In this document: positions 1 through 14,465 of the stretch, piece by piece
How the letters are laid out: each line of letters opens with the position of its first letter
Numbering within the stretch: position 1 is the first letter of the stretch
NCBI RefSeq assembly: GCF_032118995.1
Contig: NC_092656.1
Location: 10,483,761 to 10,547,760, forward strand
Source of the DNA: Asterias amurensis
Taxonomy: Eukaryota > Echinodermata > Asteroidea > Forcipulatida > Asteriidae
Length of the DNA stretch: 64,000 nt
Direction of reading: 5' to 3'
The notes under the pieces: model-generated
Database searches by the model: none
What the model saw: the letters and a program-made list of their open reading frames with translations, nothing else
Told to the model about the DNA's origin: nothing
Program-made: the position numbers and the translations under genes

Positions 1-356
1 GTCCTCCGAAGCTAACTCAACAAGCCTCCCTAAAGGGATTTTTGTGCACAGAAAAATCACAAGTTACAACTGGTCAATTCGACCCCAAATACTTGCTCAA
101 TCTAAACAAGTTTAACACCATTAGATAGATATGATCAAGGGCTTTCCTCTCGTATCAAACTTAGTGTTGTGGGGATTTTCAAAGCGAGACTAGAGGTCAG
201 GGAGTGGACCCGACAAACACCCCAAAATTCGGGGAATTTAATGCATGATTTACACGGCGCGTGGTGATAAATGAGAAAAAATATATTCATTGAAAAAAAA
301 AAGCCCGGACTTATAAAAACTGTCAGCTATGCTCTTGAATCATTCTTGAACTAAAA

Positions 357-3300
357 ATGCTAGAGAGACGCGGTTTGTACCTGAGTCATCCTTGCATGTC
401 CCTGCATCCCAATTCAAAAGTTTTAGGGCAGCTTTCATACTTCTTGATAACGAAATTGACAAGTAGGCGGCTGTGCTCCGAAGCTAACTCAACAAGCCTC
501 CCTATGGGATTTTTGTGCACAGAAAAAATCACAAGTTACAACTGGTCAATCCGACCCCAAATACTTGCTCAATCTAAACAAGTTTAACACAATTGGATAG
601 ATATGATCAAGGGCTTTCCTCTCGTATCAAACTTAGTGTTGTGGGGATTTTCAAAGCGAGGCTAGAGGTCAGGGAGTGGACCCGACACACACCCCAAAAT
701 TCGGGGAATTTAATGCATGATTTACACGGCGCGTGGTGATAAATGAGAAAAAAATATATTCATTGAAAAAAAAGGCCGGACTTATAAAAACTGTCAGCTA
801 TGCTCTTGAATAATTCTGGAACTAAAAATGCTTGAGAGACGCGGTTTGTACCTGAGTCATCCTTGCATGTCCCTGCATCCGAATTTTAAAGTTTTATGGC
901 GGCTTCCATACTTCTTGATAACGAAATTGACAAGTAGGCGGCTGTCCTCCGAAGCTAACTCAACAAGCCTCCCTAAAGGGATTTTTGTGCACAGAAAAAT
1001 CACAAGTTACAACTGGTCAATTCGACCCCAAATACTTGCTCAATCTAAACAAGTTTAACACCATTAGATAGATATGATCAAGGGCTTTCCTCTCGTATCA
1101 AACTTAGTGTTGTGGGGATTTTCAAAGCGAGACTAGAGGTCAGGGAGTGGACCCGACATACACCCCAAAATTCGGGGAATTTAATGCATGATTTACACGG
1201 CGCGTGGTGATAAATGAGAAAAAAATATATTCATTGAAAAAAAAGCCCGGACTTATAAAAACTGTCAGCTATGCTCTTGAATAATTCTGGAACTAAAAAT
1301 GCTTGAGAGACGCGGTTTGTACCTGAGTCATCCTTGCATGTCCCTGCATCCGAATTTTAAAGTATTAGGGCAGCTTTCATACTTCTTGATAACGAAAATG
1401 ACAAGTAGGCGGCTGTGCTCCGAAGCTTACTCAACAAGCCTCCCTATGGGATTTTTGTGCACAGAAAAAATCACAAGTTACAACTGGTCAATCCGACCCC
1501 AAATACTTGCTCAATCTAAACAAGTTTAACACCATTGGATAGATATGATCAAGGGCTTTCCTCTCGTATCAAACTTAGTGTTGTGGGGATTTTCAAAGCG
1601 AGGCTAGAGGTCGGGGAGTGGACCCGACACACACCCCAAAATTCGGGGAATTTAATGCATGATTTACACGGCGCGTGGTGATAAATTGGAAAAAAAATAT
1701 TCATTGAAAAAAAAAACCCGGACTTATAAAAACTGTCAGCTATGCTCTTGAATAATTCTAGAACTAAAAATGCTAGAGAGACGCTGTTTGTACCTGAGTC
1801 ATCCTTGCATGTTCCTGCATCCGAATTTTAAAGTTTTAGGGCGGCTTTCATACTTCTTGATAACGAAAATGACAAGTAGGCGGTGTTGGTCCGAAGCTAA
1901 CTCAACAAGCCTCCCTATGGGATTTTTGTGCACAGAACAATCACAAGTTACAAGTGGTCAATTCGACCCCAAATACTTGCTCAATCTAAACAAGTTTAAC
2001 ACCATTGGATAGATATGATCAAGGGCTTTCCTCTCGTATCAAACTTAGTGTTGTGGGGATTTTCAAAGCGAGACTAGAGGTCAGGGAGTGGACCCGACAA
2101 ACACCCCAAAATTCGGGGAATTTAATGCATGATTTACACGGCGCGTGGTGATAAATGAGAAAAAATATATTCATTGAAAAAAAAAAGCCCGGACTTATAA
2201 AAACTGTCAGCTATGCTCTTGAATCATTCTTGAACTAAAAATGCTAGAGAGACGCGGTTTGTACCTGAGTCATCCTTGCATGTCCCTGCATCCCAATTCA
2301 AAAGTTTTAGGGCAGCTTTCATACTTCTTGATAACGAAATTGACAAGTAGGCGGCTGTGCTCCGAAGCTAACTCAACAAGCCTCCCTATGGGATTTTTGT
2401 GCACAGAAAAAATCACAAGTTACAACTGGTCAATCCGACCCCAAATACTTGCTCAATCTAAACAAGTTTAACACAATTGGATAGATATGATCAAGGGCTT
2501 TCCTCTCGTATCAAACTTAGTGTTGTGGGGATTTTCAAAGCGAGGCTAGAGGTCGGGGAGTGGACCCGACACACACCCCAAAATTCGGGGAATTTAATGC
2601 ATGATTTACACGGCGCGTGGTGATAAATGGGAAAAAATATATTCATTGAGAAAAAAGTCCGGACTTATAAAAACTGTCAGCTATGCTCTTGAATCATTCT
2701 TGAACTAAAAATGCTAGAGAGACGCGGTTTGTACCTGAGTCATCCTTGCATGTCCCTGCATCCGAATTCCAAAGTTTTAGGGCAGCTTTCATACTTCTTG
2801 ATAACGAAAATGACAAGTAGGCGGCTCTGCTCCGAAGCTTACTCAACAAGCCTCCCTATGGGATTTTTGTGCACAGAAAAATCACAAGTTACAACTGGTC
2901 AATCCGACCCCAAATACTTGCTCAATCTAAACAAGTTTAACACAATTGGATAGATATGATCAAGGGCTTTCCTCTCGTATCAAACTTAGTGTTGTGGGGA
3001 TTTTCAAAGCGAGGCTAGAGGTCAGGGAGTGGACCCGACACACACCCCAAAATTCGGGGAATTTAATGCATGATTTACACGGCGCGTTGATAAATGAGAA
3101 AAAAATATATTCATTGAAAAAAAAGGCCGGACTTATAAAAACTGTCAGCTATGCTCTTGAATAATTCTGGAACTAAAAATGCTTGAGAGACGCGGTTTGT
3201 ACCTGAGTCATCCTTGCATGTCCCTGCATCCGAATTTTAAAGTTTTAGGGCGGCTTCCATACTTCTTGATAACGAAATTGACAAGTAGGCGGCTGTCCTC

Positions 3301-4588
3301 CGAAGCTAACTCAACAAGCCTCCCTAAAGGGATTTTTGTGCACAGAAAAATCACAAGTTACAACTGGTCAATTCGACCCCAAATACTTGCTCAATCTAAA
3401 CAAGTTTAACACCATTAGATAGATATGATCAAGGGCTTTCCTCTCGTATCAAACTTAGTGTTGTGGGGATTTTCAAAGCGAGACTAGAGGTCAGGGAGTG
3501 GACCCGACATACACCCCAAAATTCGGGGAATTTAATGCATGATTTACACGGCGCGTGGTGATAAATGAGAAAAAAATATATTCATTGAAAAAAAAGCCCG
3601 GACTTATAAAAACTGTCAGCTATGCTCTTGAATAATTCTGGAACTAAAAATGCTTGAGAGACGCGGTTTGTACCTGAGTCATCCTTGCATGTCCCTGCAT
3701 CCGAATTTTAAAGTATTAGGGCAGCTTTCATACTTCTTGATAACGAAAATGACAAGTAGGCGGCTGTGCTCCGAAGCTTACTCAACAAGCCTCCCTATGG
3801 GATTTTTGTGCACAGAAAAAATCACAAGTTACAACTGGTCAATCCGACCCCAAATACTTGCTCAATCTAAACAAGTTTAACACCATTGGATAGATATGAT
3901 CAAGGGCTTTCCTCTCGTATCAAACTTAGTGTTGTGGGGATTTTCAAAGCGAGGCTAGAGGTCGGGGAGTGGACCCGACACACACCCCAAAATTCGGGGA
4001 ATTTAATGCATGATTTACACGGCGCGTGGTGATAAATTGGAAAAAAAATATTCATTGAAAAAAAAAACCCGGACTTATAAAAACTGTCAGCTATGCTCTT
4101 GAATAATTCTAGAACTAAAAATGCTAGAGAGACGCTGTTTGTACCTGAGTCATCCTTGCATGTTCCTGCATCCGAATTTTAAAGTTTTAGGGCGGCTTTC
4201 ATACTTCTTGATAACGAAAATGACAAGTAGGCGGTGTTGGTCCGAAGCTAACTCAACAAGCCTCCCTATGGGATTTTTGTGCACAGAACAATCACAAGTT
4301 ACAAGTGGTCAATTCGACCCCAAATACTTGCTCAATCTAAACAAGTTTAACACCATTGGATAGATATGATCAAGGGCTTTCCTCTCGTATCAAACTTAGT
4401 GTTGTGGAGATTTTCAAAGCGAGGCTAGAGGTCGGGGAGTGGACCCGACACACACCCCAAAATTCGGGGAATTTAATGCATGATTTACACGGCGCGTGGT
4501 CATAAATGGGAAAAAAATATTCATTGAAAAAAAAGCCCGGACTTATAAAAACTGTCAGCTATGCTCTTGAATAATTCTGGAACTAAAA
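357..4588 (+). repeat. 5-unit higher-order repeat (2,351-bp period) in the satellite
   Basis: The units starting at 828, 1299 and 1770 recur with matching diagnostic variants at 3179, 3650 and 4121, an offset of 2,351 bp or five units. The unit at 828/3179 carries CCCTAAAGGG where most units have CCCTATGGG. The units at 1770/4121 share GAACAATCAC and a GTGTTGGTCC variant. The unit at 357 reappears at 2241. This shows block-wise amplification of several units together. Boundaries are approximate. Confidence 0.8.
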
Positions 4589-6003
4589 ATGCTAGAGAGA
4601 CGCTGTTTGTACCTGAGTCATCCTTGCATGTCCCTGCATCCGAATTTCAAAGTTTTAGGGCGGCTTTCATACTTCTTGATAACGAAAATGACAAGTAGGC
4701 GGTGTTGGTCCGAAGCTAACTCAACAAGCCTCCCTATGGGATTTTTGTTCACAGAAAAATCACAAGTTACAACTGGTCAATTCGACCCCAAATACTTGCT
4801 CAATCTAAAAAAGTTTAACACCATTGGATAGATATGATCAAGGGCTTTCCTCTCGTATCAAACTTAGTGTTGTGGGGATTTTCAAAGCGAGGCTAGAGGT
4901 CAGGGAGTGGACCAAACACACACCCCAAAATTTGGGGACTTTAATGCATGATTTACACGGCGCGTGGTGATAAATGTGTAAAAAAATATTCATTGAAAAA
5001 AAAGCCCGGACTTATAAAAACTGTCAGCTATGCTCTTGAATCATTCTGGAACTAAAAATGCTAGAGAGACGCGGTTTGTACCTGAGTCATCCTTGCATGT
5101 CCCTGCATCCGAATTTCAAAGTTTTAGGGCGGCTTCCATACTTCTTGATAACGAAATTGACAAGTAGGCGGCTGTGCTCCGAAGCTTACTCAACAAGCCT
5201 CCCTATGGGATTTTTGTGCACAGAAAAAAATCACAGGTTACAACTGGTCAATTCGACTCCTAATACTTGCTCAATCTAAACAAGTTTAACACCATTGGAT
5301 AAATATGATCAAGGGCTTTCCTCTCGTATCAAACTTAGTGTTGTGGGGATTTTCAAAGCGAGGCTAGAGGTCAGGGAGTGGACCCGACACACACCCCAAA
5401 ATTCGGGGAATTTAATGCATGATTTACACGGCGCGTGGTGATAAATTGGAAAAAAAATATTCATTGAAAGAAAAAAGGCCGGACTTATAAAAGCTGTCAG
5501 CTATGCTCTTGAATAATTCTAGAACTAAAAATGCTAGAGAGACGCTGTTTGTACCTGAGTCATCCTTGCATGTTCCTGCATCCGAATTTCAAAGTTTTAG
5601 GGCGGTTTCCATACTTCTTGATAACGAAATTGACAAGTAGGCGGATGTGCTCCGAAGCTAACTCAACAAGCCTCCCTATGGGATTTTTGTGCACCGAAAA
5701 AAATCACAAGTTACAACTGGTCAATTCGACCCCTAATACGTGCTCAATCTAAACAAGTTTAACACCATTGGATAGATATGATCAAGGGCTTTCCTCTCGT
5801 ATCAAACTTAGTGTTGTGGGGATTTTCAAAGCGAGGCTAGAGGTCAGGGAGTGGACCCGACACACACCCCAAAATTCGGGGAATTTAATGCATGATTTAC
5901 ACGGCGCGTGGTGATAAATTGGAAAAAAAACATTCATTGAAAGAAAAAAGGCCGGACTTATAAAAACTGTCAGCTATGCTCTTGAATAATTCTAGAACTA
6001 AAA

Positions 6004-9000
6004 ATGCTAGAGAGACGCTGTTTGTACCTGAGTCATCCTTGCATGTTCCTGCATCCGAATTTCAAAGTTTTAGGGCGGTTTCCATACTTCTTGATAACGA
6101 AATTGACAAGAAGGCGGCTGTGCTCCGAAGCTAACTCAACAAGCCTCCCTATGGGATTTTTGTGCACAGAAAAAAATCACAAGTTACAACTGGTCAATTC
6201 GACCCCTAATACTTGCTCAATCTAAACAAGTTTAACACCATTGGATAAATATGATCAAGGGCTTTCCTCTCGTATCAAACTTAGTGTTGTGGGGATTTTC
6301 AAAGCGAGGCTAGAGGTCAGGGAGTGGACCCGACACACACCCCAAAATTCGGGGAATTTAATGCATGATTAACACGGCGCGTGGTGATAAATTGGAAAAA
6401 AAATATTCATTGAAAGAAAAAAGGCCGGACTTATAAAAACTGTCAGCTATGCTCTTGAATAATTCTAGAACTAAAAATGCTAGAGAGACGCTGTTTGTAC
6501 CTGAGTCATCCTTGCATGTTCCTGCATCCGAATTTTAAAGTTTTAGGGCGGCTTTCATACTTCTTGATAACGAAATTGACAAGTAGGCGGTACTGGTCCG
6601 AAGCTAACTCAACAAGCCTCCCTATGGGATTTTTGTGCACAGAAAAATCACAAGTTACAACTGGTCAATTCGACCCCAAATACTTGCTCAATCTAAACAA
6701 GTTTAACACCATTGGATAGATATGATCAAGGGCTTTCCTCTCGTATCAAACTTAGTGTTGTGGGGATTTTCAAAGCGAGGCTAGAGGTCAGGGAGTGGAC
6801 CCGACACACACCCCAAAATTCGGGGAATTTAATGCATGATTTACACGGCGCGTGGTGATAAATTGGAAAAAAAACATTCATTGAAAGAAAAAAGGCCGGA
6901 CTTATAAAAACTGTCAGCTATGCTCTTGAATAATTCTAGAACTAAAAATGCTAGAGAGACGCTGTTTGTACCTGAGTCATCCTTGCATGTTCCTGCATCC
7001 GAATTTCAAAGTTTTAGGGCGGTTTCCATACTTCTTGATAACGAAATTGACAAGAAGGCGGCTGTGCTCCGAAGCTAACTCAACAAGCCTCCCTATGGGA
7101 TTTTTGTGCACAGAAAAAAATCACAAGTTACAACTGGTCAATTCGACCCCTAATACTTGCTCAATCTAAACAAGTTTAACACCATTGGATAGATATGATC
7201 AAGGGCTTTCCTCTCGTATCAAACTTAGTGTTGTGGGGATTTTCAAAGCGAGGCTAGAGGTCAGGGAGTGGACCCGACACACACCCCAAAATTCGGGGAA
7301 TTTAATGCATGATTTACACGGCGCGTGGTGATAAATTGGAAAAAAAACATTCATTGAAAGAAAAAAGGCCGGACTTATAAAAACTGTCAGCTATGCTCTT
7401 GAATAATTCTAGAACTAAAAATGCTAGAGAGACGCTGTTTGTACCTGAGTCATCCTTGCATGTTCCTGCATCCGAATTTCAAAGTTTTAGGGCGGTTTCC
7501 ATACTTCTTGATAACGAAATTGACAAGAAGGCGGCTGTGCTCCGAAGCTAACTCAACAAGCCTCCCTATGGGATTTTTGTGCACAGAAAAAAATCACAAG
7601 TTACAACTGGTCAATTCGACCCCTAATACTTGCTCAATCTAAACAAGTTTAACACCATTGGATAAATATGATCAAGGGCTTTCCTCTCGTATCAAACTTA
7701 GTGTTGTGGGGATTTTCAAAGCGAGGCTAGAGGTCAGGGAGTGGACCCGACACACACCCCAAAATTCGGGGAATTTAATGCATGATTAACACGGCGCGTG
7801 GTGATAAATTGGAAAAAAATATTCATTGAAAGAAAAAAGGCCGGACTTATAAAAACTGTCAGCTATGCTCTTGAATAATTCTAGAACTAAAAATGCTAGA
7901 GAGACGCTGTTTGTACCTGAGTCATCCTTGCATGTTCCTGCATCCGAATTTTAAAGTTTTAGGGCGGCTTTCATACTTCTTGATAACGAAATTGACAAGT
8001 AGGCGGTACTGGTCCGAAGCTAACTCAACAAGCCTCCCTATGGGATTTTTGTGCACAGAAAAATCACAAGTTACAACTGGTCAATTCGACCCCAAATACT
8101 TGCTCAATCTAAACAAGTTTAACACCATTGGATAGATATGATCAAGGGCTTTCCTCTCGTATCAAACTTAGTGTTGTGGGGATTTTCAAAGCGAGGCTAG
8201 AGGTCAGGGAGTGGACCCGACACACACCCCAAAATTCGGGGAATTTAATGCATGATTTACACGGCGCGTGGTGATAAATTGGAAAAAAAACATTCATTGA
8301 AAGAAAAAAGGCCGGACTTATAAAAACTGTCAGCTATGCTCTTGAATAATTCTAGAACTAAAAATGCTAGAGAGACGCTGTTTGTACCTGAGTCATCCTT
8401 GCATGTTCCTGCATCCGAATTTCAAAGTTTTAGGGCGGTTTCCATACTTCTTGATAACGAAATTGACAAGAAGGCGGCTGTGCTCCGAAGCTAACTCAAC
8501 AAGCCTCCCTATGGGATTTTTGTGCACAGAAAAAAATCACAAGTTACAACTGGTCAATTCGACCCCTAATACTTGCTCAATCTAAACAAGTTTAACACCA
8601 TTGGATAAATATGATCAAGGGCTTTCCTCTCGTATCAAACTTAGTGTTGTGGGGATTTTCAAAGCGAGGCTAGAGGTCAGGGAGTGGACCCGACACACAC
8701 CCCAAAATTCGGGGAATTTAATGCATGATTTACACGGCGCGTGGTGATAAATTGGAAAAAAAACATTCATTGAAAGAAAAAAGGCCGGACTTATAAAAAC
8801 TGTCAGCTATGCTCTTGAATAATTCTAGAACTAAAAATGCTAGAGAGACGCTGTTTGTACCTGAGTCATCCTTGCATGTTCCTGCATCCGAATTTCAAAG
8901 TTTTAGGGCGGTTTCCATACTTCTTGATAACGAAATTGACAAGAAGGCGGCTGTGCTCCGAAGCTAACTCAACAAGCCTCCCTATGGGATTTTTGTGCAC

Positions 9001-9778
9001 AGAAAAAAATCACAAGTTACAACTGGTCAATTCGACCCCTAATACTTGCTCAATCTAAACAAGTTTAACACCATTGGATAAATATGATCAAGGGCTTTCC
9101 TCTCGTATCAAACTTAGTGTTGTGGGGATTTTCAAAGCGAGGCTAGAGGTCAGGGAGTGGACCCGACACACACCCCAAAATTCGGGGAATTTAATGCATG
9201 ATTAACACGGCGCGTGGTGATAAATTGGAAAAAAATATTCATTGAAAGAAAAAAGGCCGGACTTATAAAAACTGTCAGCTATGCTCTTGAATAATTCTAG
9301 AACTAAAAATGCTAGAGAGACGCTGTTTGTACCTGAGTCATCCTTGCATGTTCCTGCATCCGAATTTTAAAGTTTTAGGGCGGCTTTCATACTTCTTGAT
9401 AACGAAATTGACAAGTAGGCGGTACTGGTCCGAAGCTAACTCAACAAGCCTCCCTATGGGATTTTTGTGCACAGAAAAATCACAAGTTACAACTGGTCAA
9501 TTCGACCCCAAATACTTGCTCAATCTAAACAAGTTTAACACCATTGGATAGATATGATCAAGGGCTTTCCTCTCGTATCAAACTTAGTGTTGTGGGGATT
9601 TTCAAAGCGAGGCTAGAGGTCAGGGAGTGGACCCGACACGTACCGAAAAATTCGGGGAATTTAATGCATGATTTACACGGCGCGTGGTGATAAATTGGAA
9701 AAAAAATATTCATTGAAAAAAAAAGGCCGGACTTATAAAAACTGTCAGCTATGCTCTTGAATAATTCTAGAACTAAAA
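6004..9778 (+). repeat. 3-unit higher-order repeat (about 1,416-bp period)
   Basis: Units at 6477, 7893 and 9309 share GGCGGTACTGGTCCG. The two units after each of the first two (6948/7421 and 8364/8837) share GACAAGAAGGCGG in place of GACAAGTAGGCGG and a longer A-run after GTGCACAG. The spacing from 6477 to 7893 to 9309 is 1,416 bp each time. Unit 6004 has the same type as 7421 and 8837, so the trimer is present about two and a half times. Confidence 0.85.
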
Positions 9779-10716
9779 ATGCTAGAGAGACGCTGTTTGT
9801 ACCTGTGTCATCCTTGCATGTTCCTGCATCCGAATTTCAAAGTTTTAGGGCGGCTTCCATACTTCTTGATAACGAAATTGACAAGTAGGCGGCTGTGCCC
9901 CGAAGCTAACTCAACAAGCCTCCCTATGGGATTTTTGTGCACAGAAAAATCACAAGTTACAACTGGTCAATTCGACCCCAAATACTTGCTCAATCTAAAC
10001 AAGTTTAACACCATTGGATAGATATGATCAAGGGCTTTCCTCTCGTATCAAACTTAGTGTTGTGGGGATTTTCAAAGCGAGGCTAGAGGTCAGGGAGTGG
10101 ACCCGACACACACCCCAAAATTCGGGGAATTTAATGCATGATTTACACGGCGCGTGGTGATAAATGAGAAAAAATATATTCATTGAAAAAAAAGGCGGGA
10201 CTTATAAAAACTGTCAGCTATGCTCTTGAATCATTCTTGAACTAAAAATGCTAGAGAGACGCGGTTTGTACCTGAGTCATCCTTGTATGTCCCTGCATCC
10301 GAATTTCAAAGTTTTAGGGCGGCTTCCATACTTCTTGATAACGAAATTGACAAGTAGGCGGCTGTGCTTCGAAGCTAACTCAACAAGCCTCCCTATGGGA
10401 TTTTTGTGCACAGAAAAAATCACAAGATACAACTGGTCGATTCGACCCCAAATACTTGCTCAATCTAAACAAGTTTAACACCATTGGATAGATATGATCA
10501 AGGGCTTTCCTCTCGTATCAAACTTAGTGTTGTGGGGATTTTCAAAGCGAGGCTAGAGGTCAGGGAGTGGACCCGACACACACTCCAAAATTCGGGGAAT
10601 TTAATGCATGATTTACACGGCGCGTGGTGATAAATGGGGATAAAAATATTCATTGAAAAAAAGCGAGGACTTATAAAAACTGTCAGCTATGCTCTTGAAT
10701 CATTCTGGAACTAAAA

Positions 10717-13700
10717 ATGCTAGAGAGACGCTGTTTGTACCTGAGTCATCCTTGCATGTCCCTGCATCCGAATTTCAAAGTTTTAGGGCGGCTTTCATAC
10801 TTCTTGATAACGAAAATGACAAATAGGCGGTGTTGGTCCGAAGCTAACTCAACAAGCCTCCCTATGGGATTTTTGTGCACAGAAAAATCACAAGTTACAA
10901 CTGGTCAATTCGACCCCAAATACTTGCTCAATCTAAACAAGTTTAACACCATTAGATAGATATGATCAAGGGCTTTCCTCTCGTATCAAACTTAGTGTTG
11001 TGGGGATTTTCAAAGCGAGGCTAGAGGTCAGGGAGTGGACCCGACACACACCCCGAACATCCGGGAATTTAATGCATGATATACACGGCGCGTGGTGATA
11101 AATGAGAAAAAATATATTCATTGAAAAAAAAGGCCGGACTTATAAAAACTGTCAGCTATGCTCTTGAATAATTCTGCAACTGAAAATGCTAGAGAGACGC
11201 CTGTTGTACCTGAGTCATCCTTGCATGTCCCTGCATCCGAATTTCAAAGTTTTAGGGCGGCTTTCATACTTCTTGATAACGAAAATGACAATTAGGCGGT
11301 GTTGGTCCGAAGCTAACTCAACAAGCCTCCCTATGGGATTTTTGTGCACAGAAAAATCACAAGTTACAACTGGTCAATTCGACCCCAAATACTTGCTCAA
11401 TCTAAACAAGTTTAACACCATTGGATAGATATGATCGAGGGGTTTCCTCTTGTATCAAACTTAGTGTTGTGGGGATTTTAAAGGCGAGGCTAGAGGTCAG
11501 GGAGTGGACCCGACACACACTCCAAAATTCGGGGAATTTAATGCATGATTTACACGGCGCGTGGTTATAAATGGGGATAAAAATATTCATTGAAAAAAAG
11601 CCCGGACTTATAAAAACTGTCAGCTATGCTCTTGAATCATTCTTGAACTAAAAATGCTAGAGAGACGCTGTTTGTACCTGAGTCATCCTTGCATGTCCCT
11701 GCATCCGAATTTCAAAGTTTTAGGGCGGCTTTCATACTTCTTGATAACGAAAATGACAAATAGGCGGTGTTGGTCCGAAGCTAACTCAACAAGCCTCCCT
11801 ATGGGATTTTTGTGCACAGAAAAATCACAAGTTACAACTGGTCAATTCGACCCCAAATACTTGCTCAATCTAAACAAGTTTAACACCATTAGATAGATAT
11901 GATCAAGGGCTTTCCTCTCGTATCAAACTTAGTGTTGTGGGGATTTTCAAAGCGAGGCTAGAGGTCAGGGAGTGGACCCGACACACACCCCGAACATCCG
12001 GGAATTTAATGCATGATATACACGGCGCGTGGTGATAAATGAGAAAAAATATATTCATTGAAAAAAAAGGCCGGACTTATAAAAACTGTCAGCTATGCTC
12101 TTGAATAATTCTGCAACTGAAAATGCTAGAGAGACGCCTGTTGTACCTGAGTCATCCTTGCATGTCCCTGCATCCGAATTTCAAAGTTTTAGGGCGGCTT
12201 TCATACTTCTTGATAACGAAAATGACAATTAGGCGGTGTTGGTCCGAAGCTAACTCAACAAGCCTCCCTATGGGATTTTTGTGCACAGAAAAATCACAAG
12301 TTACAACTGGTCAATTCGACCCCAAATACTTGCTCAATCTAAACAAGTTTAACACCATTGGATAGATATGATCGAGGGGTTTCCTCTTGTATCAAACTTA
12401 GTGTTGTGGGGATTTTAAAGGCGAGGCTAGAGGTCAGGGAGTGGACCCGACACACACTCCAAAATTCGGGGAATTTAATGCATGATTTACACGGCGCGTG
12501 GTTATAAATGGGGATAAAAATATTCATTGAAAAAAAGCCCGGACTTATAAAAACTGTCAGCTATGCTCTTGAATCATTCTTGAACTAAAAATGCTAGAGA
12601 GACGCTGTTTGTACCTGAGTTGTCCTTGCATGTCCCTGCATCCGAATTTCAAATTTTTAGGGCGGCTTTCATACTTCTTGATAACGAAAATGACAAGTAG
12701 GCGGTGTTGGTCCGAAGCTAACTCAACAAGCCTCCCTATGGGATTTTTGTGCACAGAAAAATCACAAGTTACAACTTGTCAATTCGACCCCAAATACTTG
12801 CTCAATCTAAACAAGTTTAACACCATTTGATAGATAGGATCAAGGGCTTTCCTCTCGTATCAAACTTAGTGTTCTGGGGTTTTTCAAAGCGAGGCTAGAT
12901 GTCAGGGAGTGGACCCGACACACACCCCAAAATTCGGGGAATTTAATGCATGATTTACACGGCGCGTGGTGATAAATAGGAAAAAATATATTCATTGAAA
13001 AAAAAGCCCGGACTTATAAAAACTGTCAGCTATGCTCTTGAATAATTCTGGAAATAAAAATACTAGAGAGACGCTGTTTGTACCTGAGTCATCCTTGCAT
13101 GTCCCTGCATCCGAATTTCAAAGTTTTAGGGCGGCTTTCATACTTCTTGATAACAAAATTGACAAGTAGGCGGTTTGCTCCGAAGCTAACTCAACAAGCC
13201 TCCCTATGGGATTTTTGTGCACAGAAAAAATCACAAGTTACAACTGGTCAATTCGACCCCAAATACTTGCTCAATCTAAACAAGTTTAACACCATTGGAT
13301 AGATATGATCAAGGGCTTTCCTCTCGTATCAAACTTAGTGTTGTGAGGATTTTCAAAGCGAGGCTAGAGGTCGGGGAGTGGACCCGACACACACCCCAAA
13401 ATTCGGGGAATTTAATGCATGATTTACACGGCGCGTGTTGATAAATGAGAAAAAATATATTCATTGAAAAAAAAGCCCGGACTTATAAAAACTGTCAGCT
13501 ATGCTCTTGAATCATTCTTGAACTAAAAATGCTAGAGAGACGCGGTTTGTACCTGAGTCATCCTTGTATGTCCCTGCATCCGAATTTCAAAGTTTTAGGG
13601 CGGCTTTCATACTTCTTGATAACGAAATTGACAAGTAGGCGGCTGTACTCCGAAGCTAACTCAACAAGCCTCCCTATGGGATTTTTGTGCACAGAAAAAT

Positions 13701-14465
13701 CACAAGTTACAACTGGTCAATTCGACCCCAAATACTTGCTCAATCTAAACAAGTTTAACACCATTAGATAGATATGATCAAGGGCTTTCCTCTCGTATCA
13801 AACTTAGTGTTGTGGGGATTTTCAAAGCGAGGCTAGAGGTCAGGGAGTGGACCCGACACACACCCCGAACATCCGGGAATTTAATGCATGATATACACGG
13901 CGCGTGGTGATAAATGAGAAAAAATATATTCATTGAAAAAAAAGGCCGGACTTATAAAAACTGTCAGCTATGCTCTTGAATAATTCTGCAACTGAAAATG
14001 CTAGAGAGACGCCTGTTGTACCTGAGTCATCCTTGCATGTCCCTGCATCCGAATTTCAAAGTTTTAGGGCGGCTTTCATACTTCTTGATAACGAAAATGA
14101 CAATTAGGCGGTGTTGGTCCGAAGCTAACTCAACAAGCCTCCCTATGGGATTTTTGTGCACAGAAAAATCACAAGTTACAACTGGTCAATTCGACCCCAA
14201 ATACTTGCTCAATCTAAACAAGTTTAACACCATTGGATAGATATGATCGAGGGGTTTCCTCTTGTATCAAACTTAGTGTTGTGGGGATTTTAAAGGCGAG
14301 GCTAGAGGTCAGGGAGTGGACCCGACACACACTCCAAAATTCGGGGAATTTAATGCATGATTTACACGGCGCGTGGTTATAAATGGGGATAAAAATATTC
14401 ATTGAAAAAAAGCCCGGACTTATAAAAACTGTCAGCTATGCTCTTGAATCATTCTTGAACTAAAA
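10717..14465 (+). repeat. 2-unit higher-order repeat (937-bp period) with a later re-copy
   Basis: The pair of units at 10717 and 11186 recurs at 11654 and 12123. Diagnostic variants are CCCCGAACATCCGGG, a GACGCCTGTTG start region, GACAATTAGGCGG and GATCGAGGGGTTTCC. The second member appears again at 13998, six units after its first copy, next to a unit of different type. This suggests unequal exchange after the dimer formed. Confidence 0.8.

Noticed and set aside
61..280. Weak collinear resemblance of the satellite to U1 snRNA (ATACTT, ATGATCA, GCGAGGCT, CCCCAAA..GGGG, TGCATGATTT).
   Set aside because: The 5' splice-site-pairing segment and the Sm site are not preserved, spacing differs, and the older monomer at 35 kb is less U1-like and not more so. 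A cmsearch with the Rfam U1 model would settle it; I expect no hit.
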